Positions 9,185-19,529 are shown, counted from the first letter of the stretch. The stretch is 64,000 nt of DNA from Prochlorococcus sp. AG-412-I05 (GCA_003214855.1 QCLC01000004.1:1-64000); one strand, 5' to 3'. The notes: generated by a model not told the origin, from the sequence alone. Made by a program: numbers and translations.

Positions 9185-9220
9185 CGGCTTGATAGGGGTT
9201 TTGAACATTGACTTTATTGA

Positions 9221-10183
9221 ATGAAGCCCCTGTTGTTGCTTATCTCTTCCTTTGCAGCACCAGTGCTTGCTTTAGGAAACTTTGGATCCTTGCCTGGCTA
9301 TGCAGATAGTGCAGTACTCGAGAAGGTCAAGATCTCAAGCAAAGCTTCACAGCAACTGATATGGATAAAAGTTGCCCATCCAATAACCATAGATGAACTT
9401 GCAGGAAAGCTCGGCCTGAAAGCGACTGAACTGTCAATACTCAATAAAAATTCATCACATACAGAACTCAACAAAGGCAGTTGGATTGTTTTGCCAAGAT
9501 CTGTTCATGGCCGCTTGGGTGAAATCAGCTATCTTGATTCAGATGAGGCACTGCTGCCTCCCCCATCTCCATTTGATGAAACTAAGAACAAAAATACATT
9601 TTACTCGTTCAATGATCTAAATAAGAATAAAAATCGCGCACAGATCAAAACAAAAATAAGTAGCAACAACATCCTTAAAAAGGAGTGTTCACTTGAGTCT
9701 CCATGCAACTGCCCCACCTGCTTAGATGTTGAATCACCAGTGAACCCAGCAGATCTATTCACTAAAAGTAATGACATGCTCCAGCTAGGAAGCATTGATT
9801 CTGATTCCTACATATGGCCTACTAAAGGTGTGTTTACATCTGGTTTCGGATGGAGGTGGGGGAGAATGCATCAAGGAATAGATATCGCCAATAAAGTGGG
9901 CACTCCCGTTTTTGCAGCAAAAGACGGAATCGTTACCTATGCCGGATGGAGGGGGGCCTACGGCTACCTCGTGGAAATTGCACATGGTGGTGGCTCCACT
10001 ACCCGCTATGCCCATAACAATCAGATTTTGGTGCGCAGTGGTCAGTTCATACCGCAAGGAGCAACGATCTCTAAGATGGGCAGCACTGGTCGCAGCACTG
10101 GTCCACATCTCCATTTTGAGATTAGGAAGAAGGGTGGCTTAGCAATGAATCCAGTCACGTTGCTTCCATCGAATAAGGTCTGA
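9221..10183 (+). CDS. LysM and M23-family peptidoglycan endopeptidase (paralog 1)
   Basis: Secreted cell-wall hydrolase-like protein of 320 residues. A signal peptide covers about residues 1-18. A LysM-like module at about 46-90 ends in SWIVLP. A linker rich in Asn/Lys with a CNCPTCLD cysteine cluster (about 162-170) follows. The C-terminal M23 LytM domain carries HQGIDIA, GGSTTRYAH and HLHFE, which hold the zinc-binding His and Asp and the catalytic His, so it looks active. A second copy lies 0.8 kb downstream beyond a tRNA-Met gene. The paralogs share the N-terminal SFAAPVLALG-type signal peptide and the whole M23 domain, and differ in the linker. Confidence 0.88.
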   Translation: MKPLLLLISSFAAPVLALGNFGSLPGYADSAVLEKVKISSKASQQLIWIKVAHPITIDELAGKLGLKATELSILNKNSSHTELNKGSWIVLPRSVHGRLGEISYLDSDEALLPPPSPFDETKNKNTFYSFNDLNKNKNRAQIKTKISSNNILKKECSLESPCNCPTCLDVESPVNPADLFTKSNDMLQLGSIDSDSYIWPTKGVFTSGFGWRWGRMHQGIDIANKVGTPVFAAKDGIVTYAGWRGAYGYLVEIAHGGGSTTRYAHNNQILVRSGQFIPQGATISKMGSTGRSTGPHLHFEIRKKGGLAMNPVTLLPSNKV

Positions 10184-10220
10184 CCAGAGAAGGTCCATCG
10201 TTTATTGTTGTTAACGACAA

Positions 10221-10294
10221 GGCTCGGTAGCTCAGCTGGTTAGAGCGTGGGATTCATAACCCCAAGGTCGGGAGTTCAAGTCTCCCCCGAGCCA
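10221..10294 (+). tRNA. tRNA-Met (anticodon CAU), elongator type
   Basis: A 74-base cloverleaf. The acceptor arms GGCTCGG and CCGAGCC pair perfectly, followed by discriminator A at 10294. The D-arm contains AGCTCAGCTGGTTAGAGC, the anticodon CAT is at 10255-10257 in the loop TTCATAA, and the T-arm is GGGAGTTCAAGTCTCCC. The perfectly paired first base pair and the lack of the initiator GGG/CCC anticodon stem favour elongator tRNA-Met. A tRNA-Ile with modified CAU is the alternative but fits the body less well. CCA is not encoded. Confidence 0.95.
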
Positions 10295-10986
10295 TTTTAT
10301 CTTCTCAAATAGTAAACATTCTTCTAATTGATTTATTATGTTATTGAATCTAAAAACTAAGTATAGCTTTTGAAGAAAGCTTAATTTCAATAATTTCATC
10401 TAACACAAAATTAAACGGCTGACCAATAGGGCTTATACCTTGTTCAAAAAAACCAATGAGCCTTCACCGCAACAAATCAAATCAGACCAAAAAAATAACG
10501 GAATTTCATTCCACAAGGCATAAGTCAAAATCAAGGCTAATTAGAAAGTAAGTACAGATGAATATCAGCAAAATTATCGACACTATCGAGATCTAACTAA
10601 CGTCGAGTGAAAATAGATATCAAGCTCCGGTAGGAGCTGATTAGCCAGGATTGAGGATCCACGCCATTGTGTCAGCCTCAACAAGAGATTCAGAAGCACA
10701 CTGCCCTTCAATGAAACATCAATGGCTTTATCTTGACAGGGGAAAGCAGGCCAAAGCGACGACGACTGCCTGTGAGTAAAAACACCTGCAAGGTATTGAT
10801 TTTCTCCAGAGGTTAATCGCGTTTCGCTCAGTTTATCCCTTGCGGCAAAATGTCTAGCTTTCCTATGAGATCAAATCATCAATAGCCAATCAAGCCCCCC
10901 TTGCGCATCTCTAATTCAAACGTTAACTTTCGCGCGAACTCCTCAAGGCTGAATGTCTAAGGGGTGCATCACGCTGATTGGCCCCC
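10295..10986. other. 692-base A+T-rich intergenic region between tRNA-Met and paralog 2
   Basis: No convincing gene. A perfect hairpin AGCTCC-GGTA-GGAGCT is at 10623-10638 without a T-tract. A 31-codon basic frame beginning at 10458 has no supporting ribosome binding site and was not called. The stretch near 10870-10986 just before the peptidase gene probably holds its promoter. Confidence 0.5.
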
Positions 10987-12060
10987 ATGAATTCGCTGCC
11001 GTTGCTGATCTCAACCATCGCCGCGCCAGTACTTGCACTTGGCACACTCAACCACCTGCCTGGTGAAGCCAGTAAATATCATCATCCCTCTTCTCATCCA
11101 TTACCACCACCTGTTCTCCCTCAGCCTGATGGACAGATATGGGTCAAAATCAACAAACCAGCAACGATTAAATTCATTGCTCATCAGCTTGGCATCTCTT
11201 GGTCTGAGATTTCAGCGCTTAATGATCAGCCATCAGCCAACAGGCTGATGGCTGGCAGTTGGATTGTGTTACCTGTGTCAGCTATGGCTCGTTTGCAGCA
11301 GTCCAAGTCTTTAGACATAACAACAGTCAGCCACAACCAGCCACCTGTGACTGCCCCGGCTCCACCCGCAAGCTTTGTCAAAATACAAAGCGGAGACTCG
11401 ATTGCATCAATTGCCAAGCAGCATGGACAAACACATCAGAGGATTCTGCAGCTAAATCCAGGTCTTGAATTCAATCAACTCAAAGTGGGTAGGAATATTC
11501 GAGTTGCCAAGGCAACGCTTCCTCAGAATACGGCTTTAACGACAAGTCTTGGCAGTAACAACCTTCAATCCCTTTCTCTACTCAGCAATGGAGGTGGATG
11601 GATAGATCTAGGTGACATGAACTCTTATATTTGGCCAACAAAAGGTGTGATCACTTCAGGCTATGGCTGGCGCTGGGGAAGAATGCATCAAGGTATTGAT
11701 ATAGCCAATAAGGTCAATACACCTATCCTTTCGGCAAAAGGCGGCATTGTTTCCTATGCGGGCTGGAAAGGAGCTTACGGGTATCTTGTAGAAATAGCTC
11801 ATGTAAACGGGGATTCAACTCGTTATGCTCACAACAATCGACTACTTGTTAAAAAAGGGCAGATCGTACCCCAAGGAGCCACAATCGCAACAATGGGGAG
11901 CACAGGACGTAGCACTGGGCCTCACCTGCACTTTGAGATAAGGAAGAAGAGTGGTACAGCAATCAATCCAGCAACACTGCTACCCTCAAAAATAGTAAGA
12001 ACAGCGCCTACGTTTCACTATTGCTATCATCACAAATCCTTCCACGAACATCATGTATGA
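10987..12060 (+). CDS. LysM and M23-family peptidoglycan endopeptidase (paralog 2)
   Basis: A 357-residue paralog of the gene at 9221. The signal peptide covers about residues 1-18. The first LysM-like module (about 47-92) also ends in SWIVLP. A second, clearer LysM follows at about 119-162 (KIQSGDSIASIAKQHG to GRNIRV), which paralog 1 lacks. The M23 domain carries HQGIDIA, GDSTRYAH and HLHFE. The ATG at 10987 is preferred to an in-frame TTG at 10978 because it aligns with paralog 1. The C-terminal tail ends in a His-rich YCYHHKSFHEHHV-type stretch absent from paralog 1, a possible metal-binding addition or a read-on tail. Confidence 0.88.
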   Translation: MNSLPLLISTIAAPVLALGTLNHLPGEASKYHHPSSHPLPPPVLPQPDGQIWVKINKPATIKFIAHQLGISWSEISALNDQPSANRLMAGSWIVLPVSAMARLQQSKSLDITTVSHNQPPVTAPAPPASFVKIQSGDSIASIAKQHGQTHQRILQLNPGLEFNQLKVGRNIRVAKATLPQNTALTTSLGSNNLQSLSLLSNGGGWIDLGDMNSYIWPTKGVITSGYGWRWGRMHQGIDIANKVNTPILSAKGGIVSYAGWKGAYGYLVEIAHVNGDSTRYAHNNRLLVKKGQIVPQGATIATMGSTGRSTGPHLHFEIRKKSGTAINPATLLPSKIVRTAPTFHYCYHHKSFHEHHV

Positions 12061-12404
12061 TTAGATATAAGATAATTCAATTTAGCTTATTTCTACTGGC
12101 GAATTATGGAAATATTAACGATTAAAAGTCTTTTGTTGCAAGTATGTATTGAAGCAACGGATAGGCTTACATCATGTTGATCAAAATGTGACACCAGTCG
12201 TTTCGCACGATTAGAGCATCCGGCATTAACGAATATCTTTGTTTTCATTTTTTAATCACTACTATGAGCCGATGCAAAAGCTAGCTCAAGCAATATTTTA
12301 CATGCTCTAAGGAAGGCATTTGATTCTTCCCTAAGGTTATCATGAATTAATCAATTTAAATTGGCATTTATGACAGTGATTTTAACTAATTTACAATCTA
12401 TAAT
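12061..12404. other. A+T-rich intergenic region, nothing recognised
   Basis: About 340 bases with no open frame of note and no clear hairpin. It separates the convergent peptidase gene and the minus-strand hypothetical gene. Confidence 0.5.
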
Positions 12405-12698
12405 CTAACGCATTTCAATTGCATTAAGTCTTTGTCGAAATGAACTCTGGCTCTCTTTCGCTTCTGCAACCTGTGATTTATCGCTTTGGGATACCTCAGG
12501 CGTGTAGGGGCGTCTACTGCCTCGCTGGCTCCCAGATCGAATCGGCATCGCCTGCAGGCTTGGCTTTCTGGTGTTGGGATCGCGAATTAGTGGTTGGACC
12601 TTAAGTTCAGACCTAAGCTGATTTAATAGTCGAAAATGGCCTGTGCAACTGAATTTACGTAGCAAGGCTTGGTCCCAGGCAGTTGTTTGTTTGAGCAT
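12405..12698 (-). CDS. Small conserved-looking hypothetical protein
   Basis: A 97-residue basic protein starting at an ATG. The first 40 residues look like an amphipathic helical module (TTAWDQALLRKF, HFRLLNQLRSEL). The rest is a disordered, Ser/Arg-rich tail. I believe similar proteins occur in marine Synechococcus and Prochlorococcus, but no function is known to me. It is divergent from the peroxiredoxin gene with 170 bases between them, enough for two promoters. Confidence 0.6.
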   Translation of the reverse strand: MLKQTTAWDQALLRKFSCTGHFRLLNQLRSELKVQPLIRDPNTRKPSLQAMPIRSGSQRGSRRPYTPEVSQSDKSQVAEAKESQSSFRQRLNAIEMR

Positions 12699-12868
12699 GT
12701 AAGAAGTTTAGATGATTCGCGGTTGAGCCATATTGATACGCTTAGGCATAGCGTTCAAAACAGGCATGGCATGATAAATTTGAGAAGCCAACTAGAAGTC
12801 GTATCGACTTCGCTATAGCTCTGATTAAGCACACCTCTTGCAGAGCAATCAACTCTTAACTCTCCATT

Positions 12869-13471
12869 ATGACGACCAACGAATGCCTACGGGTGGGTCA
12901 GAAGGCCCCAGACTTCAGCGCTACAGCTGTTGTTGATCAAGAGTTTAAGGAAATAAGCCTTTCCCAGTACAAGGGCAAGTATGTGGTTTTATTCTTTTAT
13001 CCTCTAGATTTCACTTTTGTATGCCCAACAGAAATTACAGCATTTAGTGATCGGTACACTGATTTCTCAAGCCGAAATACAGAGGTATTAGGTGTTTCAG
13101 TTGATAGTCAATTCAGCCATCTTGCATGGATCCAGACATCACGTAAGGAGGGAGGGCTTGGTGACATCAACTATCCACTGATAGCTGATCTTAAGAAAGA
13201 AATTTCGACAGCCTATAACGTGTTAGATGATGATGCTGGAGTAGCCCTACGAGGTTTGTTTATCATTGACCCAGATGGAGTAATAATGCATTCAACAATC
13301 AACAACCTACCGGTAGGAAGGAACGTGGATGAGACATTACGTGTACTGCAGGCCTTCCAGTATGTACAGTCACATCCAGATGAGGTATGCCCAGCCAATT
13401 GGACACCAGGAGAGAAAACAATGAAACCAGACCCAGTTGGAAGTAAGGAGTTCTTCGCCTCAACAAATTAA
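12869..13471 (+). CDS. Typical 2-Cys peroxiredoxin
   Basis: Thiol peroxidase of the AhpC/Prx1 family, 200 residues, which reduces H2O2 and organic peroxides with thioredoxin-type donors. The peroxidatic Cys is residue 52 in DFTFVCPTE, and the resolving Cys is residue 174 in EVCPANW. The GGLG motif of the overoxidation-sensitive class is present (about residues 94-97). The C-terminus runs on to SKEFF. No signal peptide is present, so it is cytoplasmic. It appears to be a single-gene unit with its own upstream region, ending at an A+T-rich inverted repeat. Confidence 0.95.
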   Translation: MTTNECLRVGQKAPDFSATAVVDQEFKEISLSQYKGKYVVLFFYPLDFTFVCPTEITAFSDRYTDFSSRNTEVLGVSVDSQFSHLAWIQTSRKEGGLGDINYPLIADLKKEISTAYNVLDDDAGVALRGLFIIDPDGVIMHSTINNLPVGRNVDETLRVLQAFQYVQSHPDEVCPANWTPGEKTMKPDPVGSKEFFASTN

Positions 13472-13477
13472 TCATTA

Positions 13478-13513
13478 ATCAATTACAATTAATATATCAT
13501 TAATTTGATTGAT
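13478..13513. terminator. A+T-rich two-tier inverted repeat at a convergent junction
   Basis: ATCAAT (13478-13483) pairs with ATTGAT (13508-13513), and inside it AATTAAT (13487-13493) pairs with ATTAATT (13499-13505) around ATATC. It lies exactly between the peroxiredoxin stop and the UPF0182 stop and could terminate both. The stem has few G-C pairs, so its strength is uncertain. Confidence 0.4.
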
Positions 13514-16367
13514 CTGCTGCCTTAATCGGTGGCAGATCATTTCTATTTAAATACACTGCTTTTTGGCTTGACCCGTCAACCAAGGCCCTTAGGCCTTCGC
13601 CGAGATCCTCAGCCATGGCAATCCTTTTGCCATCACTAACAACTACCCTGGTAAGTGTTGGTAAACCACCTTGACGTGCCCTTAGGTAAACGGGTTCTAC
13701 ATAAAGAAGAGCCTTGCCTAGGGGGAGAACAAGAAGGTTCCCTTGCACAACTTCAGATCCAGCACGATCCCAAAGACCAAACTGTTGGCTAATCTGCGGG
13801 TCCTGATTGATAAGGGCCTGAATCTGTTCAGGGCCGAAGATTGGCGTTTGACTTGGGAAACGTAGCAACACTAATTTTCCATAATGATCACCATCACTTC
13901 GAGCAGCGAGCCACGCAGAAAGATTGGGACGAGCAAGTGGTGTTAGTGGTTGTAATAATAGAAATTCTGAGCTTTCTTGAGTACCTAACTGTGCAGTGAT
14001 GTGATAAGGATCAACAGGAACCTGCCGCTTACCGTAGAGTTCCTTTGGAACCTGCCACACATCATCACCGCTATAAAATATGCGAGGATCAGTAACGTGG
14101 TATCTAAGTAATTGCTGTACCTGTACATTAAACAAATCTGTAGGCACCTTAAGATGCTCTCGTAAGCTTGACGGCATCTCCTCAAGAGGTTTAAAAAGAT
14201 CTGGAAACAATCGCTGCCAACCCAATATTATCGGGTCCTGCGGTTCGCTCACATACAAGTGAACACGACCACTGTATGCATCAACAATAGCTTTGACTGA
14301 GTTACGTAAATATCGCACCGGGCGACCATCTGGCAGGTTTGCTGCGTAGGGATATGTGCGTGAGCTTGTATAAGCTTCAACAATCCAATATTGGTTTTGC
14401 TTAGTTTCATAATCAAGGTGTCTAGAATTAACAGATGTAGAGACCAAATATGGATCACCAATAACTTCAAGGAATGGCACTATTGCACTCACTCTTTGTC
14501 TCACTTCTCGCCTGATAAGAAGTTTGGAGTTATTCGTTAGCGAACCTGTATTAAGAAGACGGGGTTCAAAAAGGTACATAGCTGCTGCTAATTGTTGCCA
14601 GGGATGACCCACCGGCACACCTCCTAATCCTAAATAGTGATTGTAGATATTCTTATCACCTACTGGATAATCTAGTTCTTTTAGTTTGCTCGGAGCAAGA
14701 GCATAAGGTGAGGGAAGCATTCCAAAATAGAGTGCTGCTCGTCCAATAGGAACCGCCTCTTTGACATCTTCACGAGTAATTCCTAGCTCAGAACTACCTT
14801 CAAGACGTGTTGAGGTTCCTAGATCACTTATAAAATAGTCTGGTAGACCATCGGGTGCTCTTGTATTAACGGGACTGAGAGTAAAGCCATATCCATGCGT
14901 GAAAACAAAATGACGATTCAACCAAGTCCGTGAACGTTTTGGAAGTGCAGCCTGATCAAGTTCGCGTGCTGTGATCATGACCTGTTGACGGTTCGCCTTG
15001 TCAGGCACAAAGCGATAACGATCTACCGCCGCATTTGAAAAGCGATAGTAAACCCTCAATTGCTGTAATTGACGATTGGTTGCCAACAGAGGTTGACTGT
15101 CCCAGAGACGAATATTCCTTAGGGTGCTTGCTCCTTGTTCAAGATCACGTTGAGTTAACTGAGGTTGAGGATTAATAAGGGTGGTGGTTATCGAGTCAAG
15201 CTGAAATGCTTTCCTTGTGGCTTTAATTGCTCGAATGATGTAAGGGGTTTCTAGTTTGAGTTCCCTAGGTTTTACAACCATCCACTGGACAAACGGAGCC
15301 AAAATTACTTCGAGAAGAATCGCTCCTACTCCAATAATTGAAGAAATTAATCTCCATAGACGCCTTTGTTTTATCCATGGAAATGGAATTACCAGTAATG
15401 CGAGAACCAAAATCGCCAAGCTTGCTAAAGTTCGTAGAGGAAGTATCAGGTGAGCATCCAACCAACCAGCTCCTGCTACCGTACCGTTTTGCGTCCACAG
15501 TAGTTCATGACGTGATAACCATAAAAGTGCTGAAAGTGTTAAAAGTATGATGCCAATTAATGGCCTCATAACATTACACTGTCTAGATGATAAACCTTTA
15601 AAAACCCAATCCGAAAGAGATTCAGGCTGGGCCAACTTCATCCATATTGTCGTACTCGTTGTTAAGATTAGTTGGGCCAACAGAATAACTAAAGCATAGG
15701 CTAGTGCTGGAAATTGGCCGAGCCCAAAACTTACATCGCCACCCAGTAGTGGTTCTTTAATACCTGTAGGAGGTATAGCAAGTGCAAGTGACCATAGCCC
15801 CCAGCCTCTAGCAATGGAGATACTGAAGCAAAAACAACCCAACAAATGAGCAATCCTTCCCCCTCGGGCATTGCCAAGCATCACGCAAATTGAGATGAAT
15901 ACACAGGACAGCGGAATCACCAGTGCCCAAATGTCTCCAAAAGGTTCACTCCACCAATGCCCAAGGACAAATGGCTTGAAACAAGCTAACCACGCCAATC
16001 GATTGAGTAATACAAGATCACCGACCACCACCACGAAGCAGCTAAGTAGCCCCAAGCCATAACGCCATCCATGCAGGGGAAGGGATGGCTCTTCCAAGTT
16101 GCTTGCACCTTCAAGTTTGATCCAGTTGCGCTGCCAAAGCTGACAAGTCGCGACAACCAGAAGGGCGATGAGAAGTCCTCCCAGTTGCCAGAGCCAACGG
16201 CGGAGAAGCATCCCTTGCCAATCAAATTGACTGAACCACAACCATTCGACTTGAACCCGCATCAACAACCAGAAAGCTGCGATAGACAGCAAGAGCCAAA
16301 GCCACTGGCTCTTGAACCATTGCAAGGGTCGGGCGAAACCAGCCAAGCCCATCGACTTAATCAGCAC
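13500..16367 (-). CDS. UPF0182 family large membrane protein
   Basis: A 955-residue protein with seven or so N-terminal membrane segments spread over about residues 15-360, followed by a large extracytoplasmic domain of nearly 600 residues. The domain contains the family-typical stretches TPYIIRAIKATRKAF, NIRLWDSQPLL, YYRFSNAAVDRY, RTWLNRHFVFTHGYG, PDGLPDYFISDL and VRYLRNSVKAIVDAYSG. This is the UPF0182 family found in cyanobacteria and actinobacteria; its function is not known. The start is a GTG at 16367, and an ATG at 16352 is an alternative. It lies 18 bases downstream of ftsH on the same strand and may be cotranscribed. Confidence 0.9.
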   Translation of the reverse strand: MLIKSMGLAGFARPLQWFKSQWLWLLLSIAAFWLLMRVQVEWLWFSQFDWQGMLLRRWLWQLGGLLIALLVVATCQLWQRNWIKLEGASNLEEPSLPLHGWRYGLGLLSCFVVVVGDLVLLNRLAWLACFKPFVLGHWWSEPFGDIWALVIPLSCVFISICVMLGNARGGRIAHLLGCFCFSISIARGWGLWSLALAIPPTGIKEPLLGGDVSFGLGQFPALAYALVILLAQLILTTSTTIWMKLAQPESLSDWVFKGLSSRQCNVMRPLIGIILLTLSALLWLSRHELLWTQNGTVAGAGWLDAHLILPLRTLASLAILVLALLVIPFPWIKQRRLWRLISSIIGVGAILLEVILAPFVQWMVVKPRELKLETPYIIRAIKATRKAFQLDSITTTLINPQPQLTQRDLEQGASTLRNIRLWDSQPLLATNRQLQQLRVYYRFSNAAVDRYRFVPDKANRQQVMITARELDQAALPKRSRTWLNRHFVFTHGYGFTLSPVNTRAPDGLPDYFISDLGTSTRLEGSSELGITREDVKEAVPIGRAALYFGMLPSPYALAPSKLKELDYPVGDKNIYNHYLGLGGVPVGHPWQQLAAAMYLFEPRLLNTGSLTNNSKLLIRREVRQRVSAIVPFLEVIGDPYLVSTSVNSRHLDYETKQNQYWIVEAYTSSRTYPYAANLPDGRPVRYLRNSVKAIVDAYSGRVHLYVSEPQDPIILGWQRLFPDLFKPLEEMPSSLREHLKVPTDLFNVQVQQLLRYHVTDPRIFYSGDDVWQVPKELYGKRQVPVDPYHITAQLGTQESSEFLLLQPLTPLARPNLSAWLAARSDGDHYGKLVLLRFPSQTPIFGPEQIQALINQDPQISQQFGLWDRAGSEVVQGNLLVLPLGKALLYVEPVYLRARQGGLPTLTRVVVSDGKRIAMAEDLGEGLRALVDGSSQKAVYLNRNDLPPIKAADQSN

Positions 16368-16384
16368 AGGCTAAGTCGTTCTAG

Positions 16385-18244
16385 TTACACGCCCACTGGC
16401 TGTGACTGATCCACAGTCAATCCAGCCAATTGTAGAAAACGATCAGTATGGAGAGTTTCCTCCTGAATCAGAGCATCAACCAACAGATCCATCACTTCCC
16501 TTCTTGGCGAAAGCAAGTTAATTGCCTGCTGTAAGGCTTCCATCGCTAAAGCTCGTATCTGCTCGTCTATGACTTTGCCAGTCGATTCCGCGTAGCTCGG
16601 TCGTGTATGGATCAAATCACGTCCTAGAAAAACCTCTGAGCCCTCTGTCTCCAAAGCGATAGGCCCAAGGCTCGAAAAGCCGAACCGCGTCACCATCTCT
16701 CGAGCCAGATGCGCAACGCTCTGCAAGTCGCCACTTGCCCCCTGGGTGATTTCATCAAGTCCAAAAACCACTAACTCTGCTGCTCTGCCGCCAAGGGCAA
16801 CCACAAGCCTTGCGAAGAGACATCCCTTGGTGACCAGACCTGAATCAAGGATTTCTTCATCTGGCCAGAAACGAGTAAATCCGCCAACGCCTCCGCTACG
16901 AGGCAAAAGTGTGACCTTATCAACACGGTCGGCATGAGGGGTTAAAGCTGCAACCAGGGCATGTCCAATCTCGTGATAGGCAATCAATCTCTTTTTTGCA
17001 CTGTCTTGTAGAGGTGCTGCAGAGAGTCCCATCGTGATCCTTTCAAGCGCCGCTTCAAGCTGTTCAGTGCCAATCGATGTTTTCTCCTGCCTTGCTGTGA
17101 GGATGGCAGCTTCGTTCAATAAGTTGGCAAGATCAGCCCCTGAGAAACCAGGCGTTCGACGTGCCCAATCCTGCAAACATACCTCCTCAGCAAGGGGTCG
17201 AGTTCGAGCATGAACAGCCAGGATTTCCTTACGGCCCCGACGATCAGGAAGGGAAACTTCAATACGACGATCAAAGCGTCCAGGTCGCATCAGTGCAGCA
17301 TCAAGTACATCTGGCCGATTGGTAGCTGCAAGAAGAATGACGCCAGAATTATCTGCAAACCCATCCATTTCTGTCAGAAGCTGATTAAGAGTCTGTTCTC
17401 GTTCGTCATTTCCACCACCGATGCCAGCCCCTCGCTGTCGCCCCACAGCATCAATTTCATCTATAAACACGATGCACGGGGCTTTCTCTTTTGCTTTGCG
17501 GAATAGGTCCCGTACACGACTAGCGCCCACGCCAACAAATAATTCCACAAATTCAGAGGCGGCCATCGAGAAAAAAGGCACCTCTGCCTCACCAGCAATT
17601 GCCTTGGCCAAGAGGGTTTTCCCTGTTCCAGGAGCACCCACTAGAAGCACACCCCTTGGGATCAGGGCGCCAAGCTTGATGAAACTCTCAGGTTGCCGCA
17701 AGAAAGTAACCACCTCTTGCAGCTCCTCTTTCGCTTCTTTAACCCCCGCTACATCATCAAAGCGAATAGGTAGATCCTCTTGCGGTTTCATCCGAGGTTG
17801 ACTACGTCCAAATCCCATTGCTCTGTTTGCCACTTGAGCAGAACGACGAAAAAGAAACGTCAAGCCAACAACAACCATCAAGATCAATACGAGATTGCCG
17901 GCCATTCCTGCAAATGCCTGTTCCTGACGAATGTCCTTCACCGTCAGAGAGGTATCAGCAGCCTCGGCAACTCGTAGGATTTGTTGGTAATTATCGAAGA
18001 TCGCCACCTTCTCCTGGTGTCCATCCCTGAAAACCACCACGACTTCTCGCCGAGCTGGTATTAACTCCAACGACTTAACCTTTTTCTCCTTGATCTGATT
18101 GAGCAGCTGGCTATAGCTGATTTTGGGTTTCTGCTTGAAGGGCGCAGAGGATACAGCTTCAGATGAATGCTGAGACTGATCTGCTTCCAGAGATGAACGC
18201 TTCAGAGATGGCGACCCCTGGAGTGCCGATGGACCTGAACTCAC
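16385..18244 (-). CDS. ftsH: FtsH-type AAA+ zinc metalloprotease, one membrane segment
   Basis: Membrane-bound ATP-dependent protease of 619 residues. The AAA domain has Walker A GAPGTGKT, Walker [10 protein letters not shown] and the arginine-finger region RPGRFDRR. The zinc site reads HEIGH rather than the usual HEAGH, but keeps both His and the Glu. The unusual feature is the N-terminus: residues 1-40 are polar and Ser-rich, and only one hydrophobic segment (about 111-132) is seen, where FtsH normally has two flanking a lumenal domain. The residues between (about 41-110) do resemble the FtsH extracellular domain. The start is a GTG at 18244. rpmF diverges from it with 86 bases between. Confidence 0.9.
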   Translation of the reverse strand: MSSGPSALQGSPSLKRSSLEADQSQHSSEAVSSAPFKQKPKISYSQLLNQIKEKKVKSLELIPARREVVVVFRDGHQEKVAIFDNYQQILRVAEAADTSLTVKDIRQEQAFAGMAGNLVLILMVVVGLTFLFRRSAQVANRAMGFGRSQPRMKPQEDLPIRFDDVAGVKEAKEELQEVVTFLRQPESFIKLGALIPRGVLLVGAPGTGKTLLAKAIAGEAEVPFFSMAASEFVELFVGVGASRVRDLFRKAKEKAPCIVFIDEIDAVGRQRGAGIGGGNDEREQTLNQLLTEMDGFADNSGVILLAATNRPDVLDAALMRPGRFDRRIEVSLPDRRGRKEILAVHARTRPLAEEVCLQDWARRTPGFSGADLANLLNEAAILTARQEKTSIGTEQLEAALERITMGLSAAPLQDSAKKRLIAYHEIGHALVAALTPHADRVDKVTLLPRSGGVGGFTRFWPDEEILDSGLVTKGCLFARLVVALGGRAAELVVFGLDEITQGASGDLQSVAHLAREMVTRFGFSSLGPIALETEGSEVFLGRDLIHTRPSYAESTGKVIDEQIRALAMEALQQAINLLSPRREVMDLLVDALIQEETLHTDRFLQLAGLTVDQSQPVGV

Positions 18245-18330
18245 AGCAACGTTGCGGTGTCCAGAGCCTAGCTATTTGACGCAAGGCCTTACTAAAGGGG
18301 AGGATTATCGTTTGGCTGTTCCTGCCTGAG

Positions 18331-18507
18331 ATGGCTGTACCGAAGAAAAAAACCTCCAAAGGCAAACGTAATCAGCGTCATGCCATCTGGAAAGCTAAAG
18401 CCGCCACAGCGGCTCAACGCGCTCTATCAATCGGTAAATCGGTTCTTAGTGGTCGAGCACAAGGATTTGTTTATCCCATGCAAGAGTCTGATGATGATGA
18501 GTCTTGA
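18331..18507 (+). CDS. rpmF: 50S ribosomal protein L32
   Basis: A 58-residue basic protein beginning [18 protein letters not shown], the diagnostic L32 N-terminus, followed by a helical region and an acidic end (QESDDDES). It is part of the large ribosomal subunit near the peptidyl-transferase exit. The zinc-binding cysteines of some L32 proteins are absent, as usual in cyanobacteria. The last 37 bases overlap the 3' end of the convergent glycerate kinase gene. Confidence 0.97.
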   Translation: MAVPKKKTSKGKRNQRHAIWKAKAATAAQRALSIGKSVLSGRAQGFVYPMQESDDDES

Positions 18508-19529
18508 TATCCTCTTTGACCGACCCACAGCAACTGGCGTTCAGGCGTAAGGGTAGCGACGACATCAGCCTCTATTCCATCGAGGCAAGTTAAGGGAATA
18601 GAGGCAAGGATCATGCGCACAAAACCCTCAAACGATTCTTGATCAAGGCAAACACCACGATTGCGTTGCATCAAGCTCTCCTGGTTAGCTTTCCAAATTC
18701 GTGTCGAGTTTGGGTCGATTGCTTTCAGGTGCCAGAGAGTATCTAAACGGTCCCATATCGGCACATAGCCGTTCAACGCCTCTTGGACAACAAGGCGATA
18801 ATCATGCTCAAGCTTGTTCAGCGGTGGTTCTAGCTGATCCGAACATTGGCCTGCCTCTGCAAATTTGCAAGGCAAGCAACCAAGGATCCATCCTTCTATG
18901 ACAAGTACCTTTGGATCAGAAAGGTGCCAGCCGTCTCGATCACCTCGACCATGACGGAGCGCTTTGTCGAACATCGGTGCTTTTAAGTGACCAGTTGACT
19001 GCCATGTATCCAGCACACTGGCCAACAAGTCGAGATCATGACTGCCTGGAAGCGCTCTAGGTACTCTCCAGGGATTACCGCTCATGCTTCGATCGAGCTC
19101 AGGGAATGGCCAATAAAAATCATCCAATGAAATCACCTTGATCGGCCAACCCAGTTCTCCAGCAGCGGCTTCGAGCCAACGGCCAATGCTCGTCTTTCCG
19201 CAACCCGGAAGGCCTGTTAGACCAAGCAATGATCGATCGCTTTTGCCAAGACAACCTTCCACAAGTGTGAGTAAAGGCAAACCAAGCCCCCAAATCCAAT
19301 CGGTGCGGGTGGATGGATGCCAGAAAGGCCTTTTTAGCGAGATGCCGCCTCGGTTTTGCCAATGGATGAGCCAAGCTTGAGGATCAGACCAACCCAACTG
19401 AACGAGTAACTGTTCAAGAGGTTGAATTGGAAAGAGAATCTGGGGATCGGCAGGGTCAGACCAAGGCGTTAAAAATTTATTTTGATGGTGATCAAGAACC
19501 AAGCTTGAAAGCCTCGAGGACAACTGCAT
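18471..19529 (-). CDS. D-glycerate 3-kinase, photorespiratory type
   Basis: P-loop kinase of the plant/cyanobacterial GLYK class, which phosphorylates D-glycerate to 3-phosphoglycerate in the last step of the photorespiratory cycle. The P-loop is GLPGCGKTS at about residues 126-134. [10 protein letters not shown] (about 151-160) supplies the acidic residues of the phosphoribulokinase/uridine-kinase fold, and [10 protein letters not shown] comes later. I use the ATG at 19529; a TTG at 19541 is also possible. The start overlaps the end of the ycf20-like gene by 38 bases, and the 3' end overlaps rpmF. Length of 352 residues is normal. HAD phosphatase, ycf20 and this gene form a compact minus-strand unit. 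Confidence 0.88.
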   Translation of the reverse strand: MQLSSRLSSLVLDHHQNKFLTPWSDPADPQILFPIQPLEQLLVQLGWSDPQAWLIHWQNRGGISLKRPFWHPSTRTDWIWGLGLPLLTLVEGCLGKSDRSLLGLTGLPGCGKTSIGRWLEAAAGELGWPIKVISLDDFYWPFPELDRSMSGNPWRVPRALPGSHDLDLLASVLDTWQSTGHLKAPMFDKALRHGRGDRDGWHLSDPKVLVIEGWILGCLPCKFAEAGQCSDQLEPPLNKLEHDYRLVVQEALNGYVPIWDRLDTLWHLKAIDPNSTRIWKANQESLMQRNRGVCLDQESFEGFVRMILASIPLTCLDGIEADVVATLTPERQLLWVGQRGYQDSSSSDSCMG

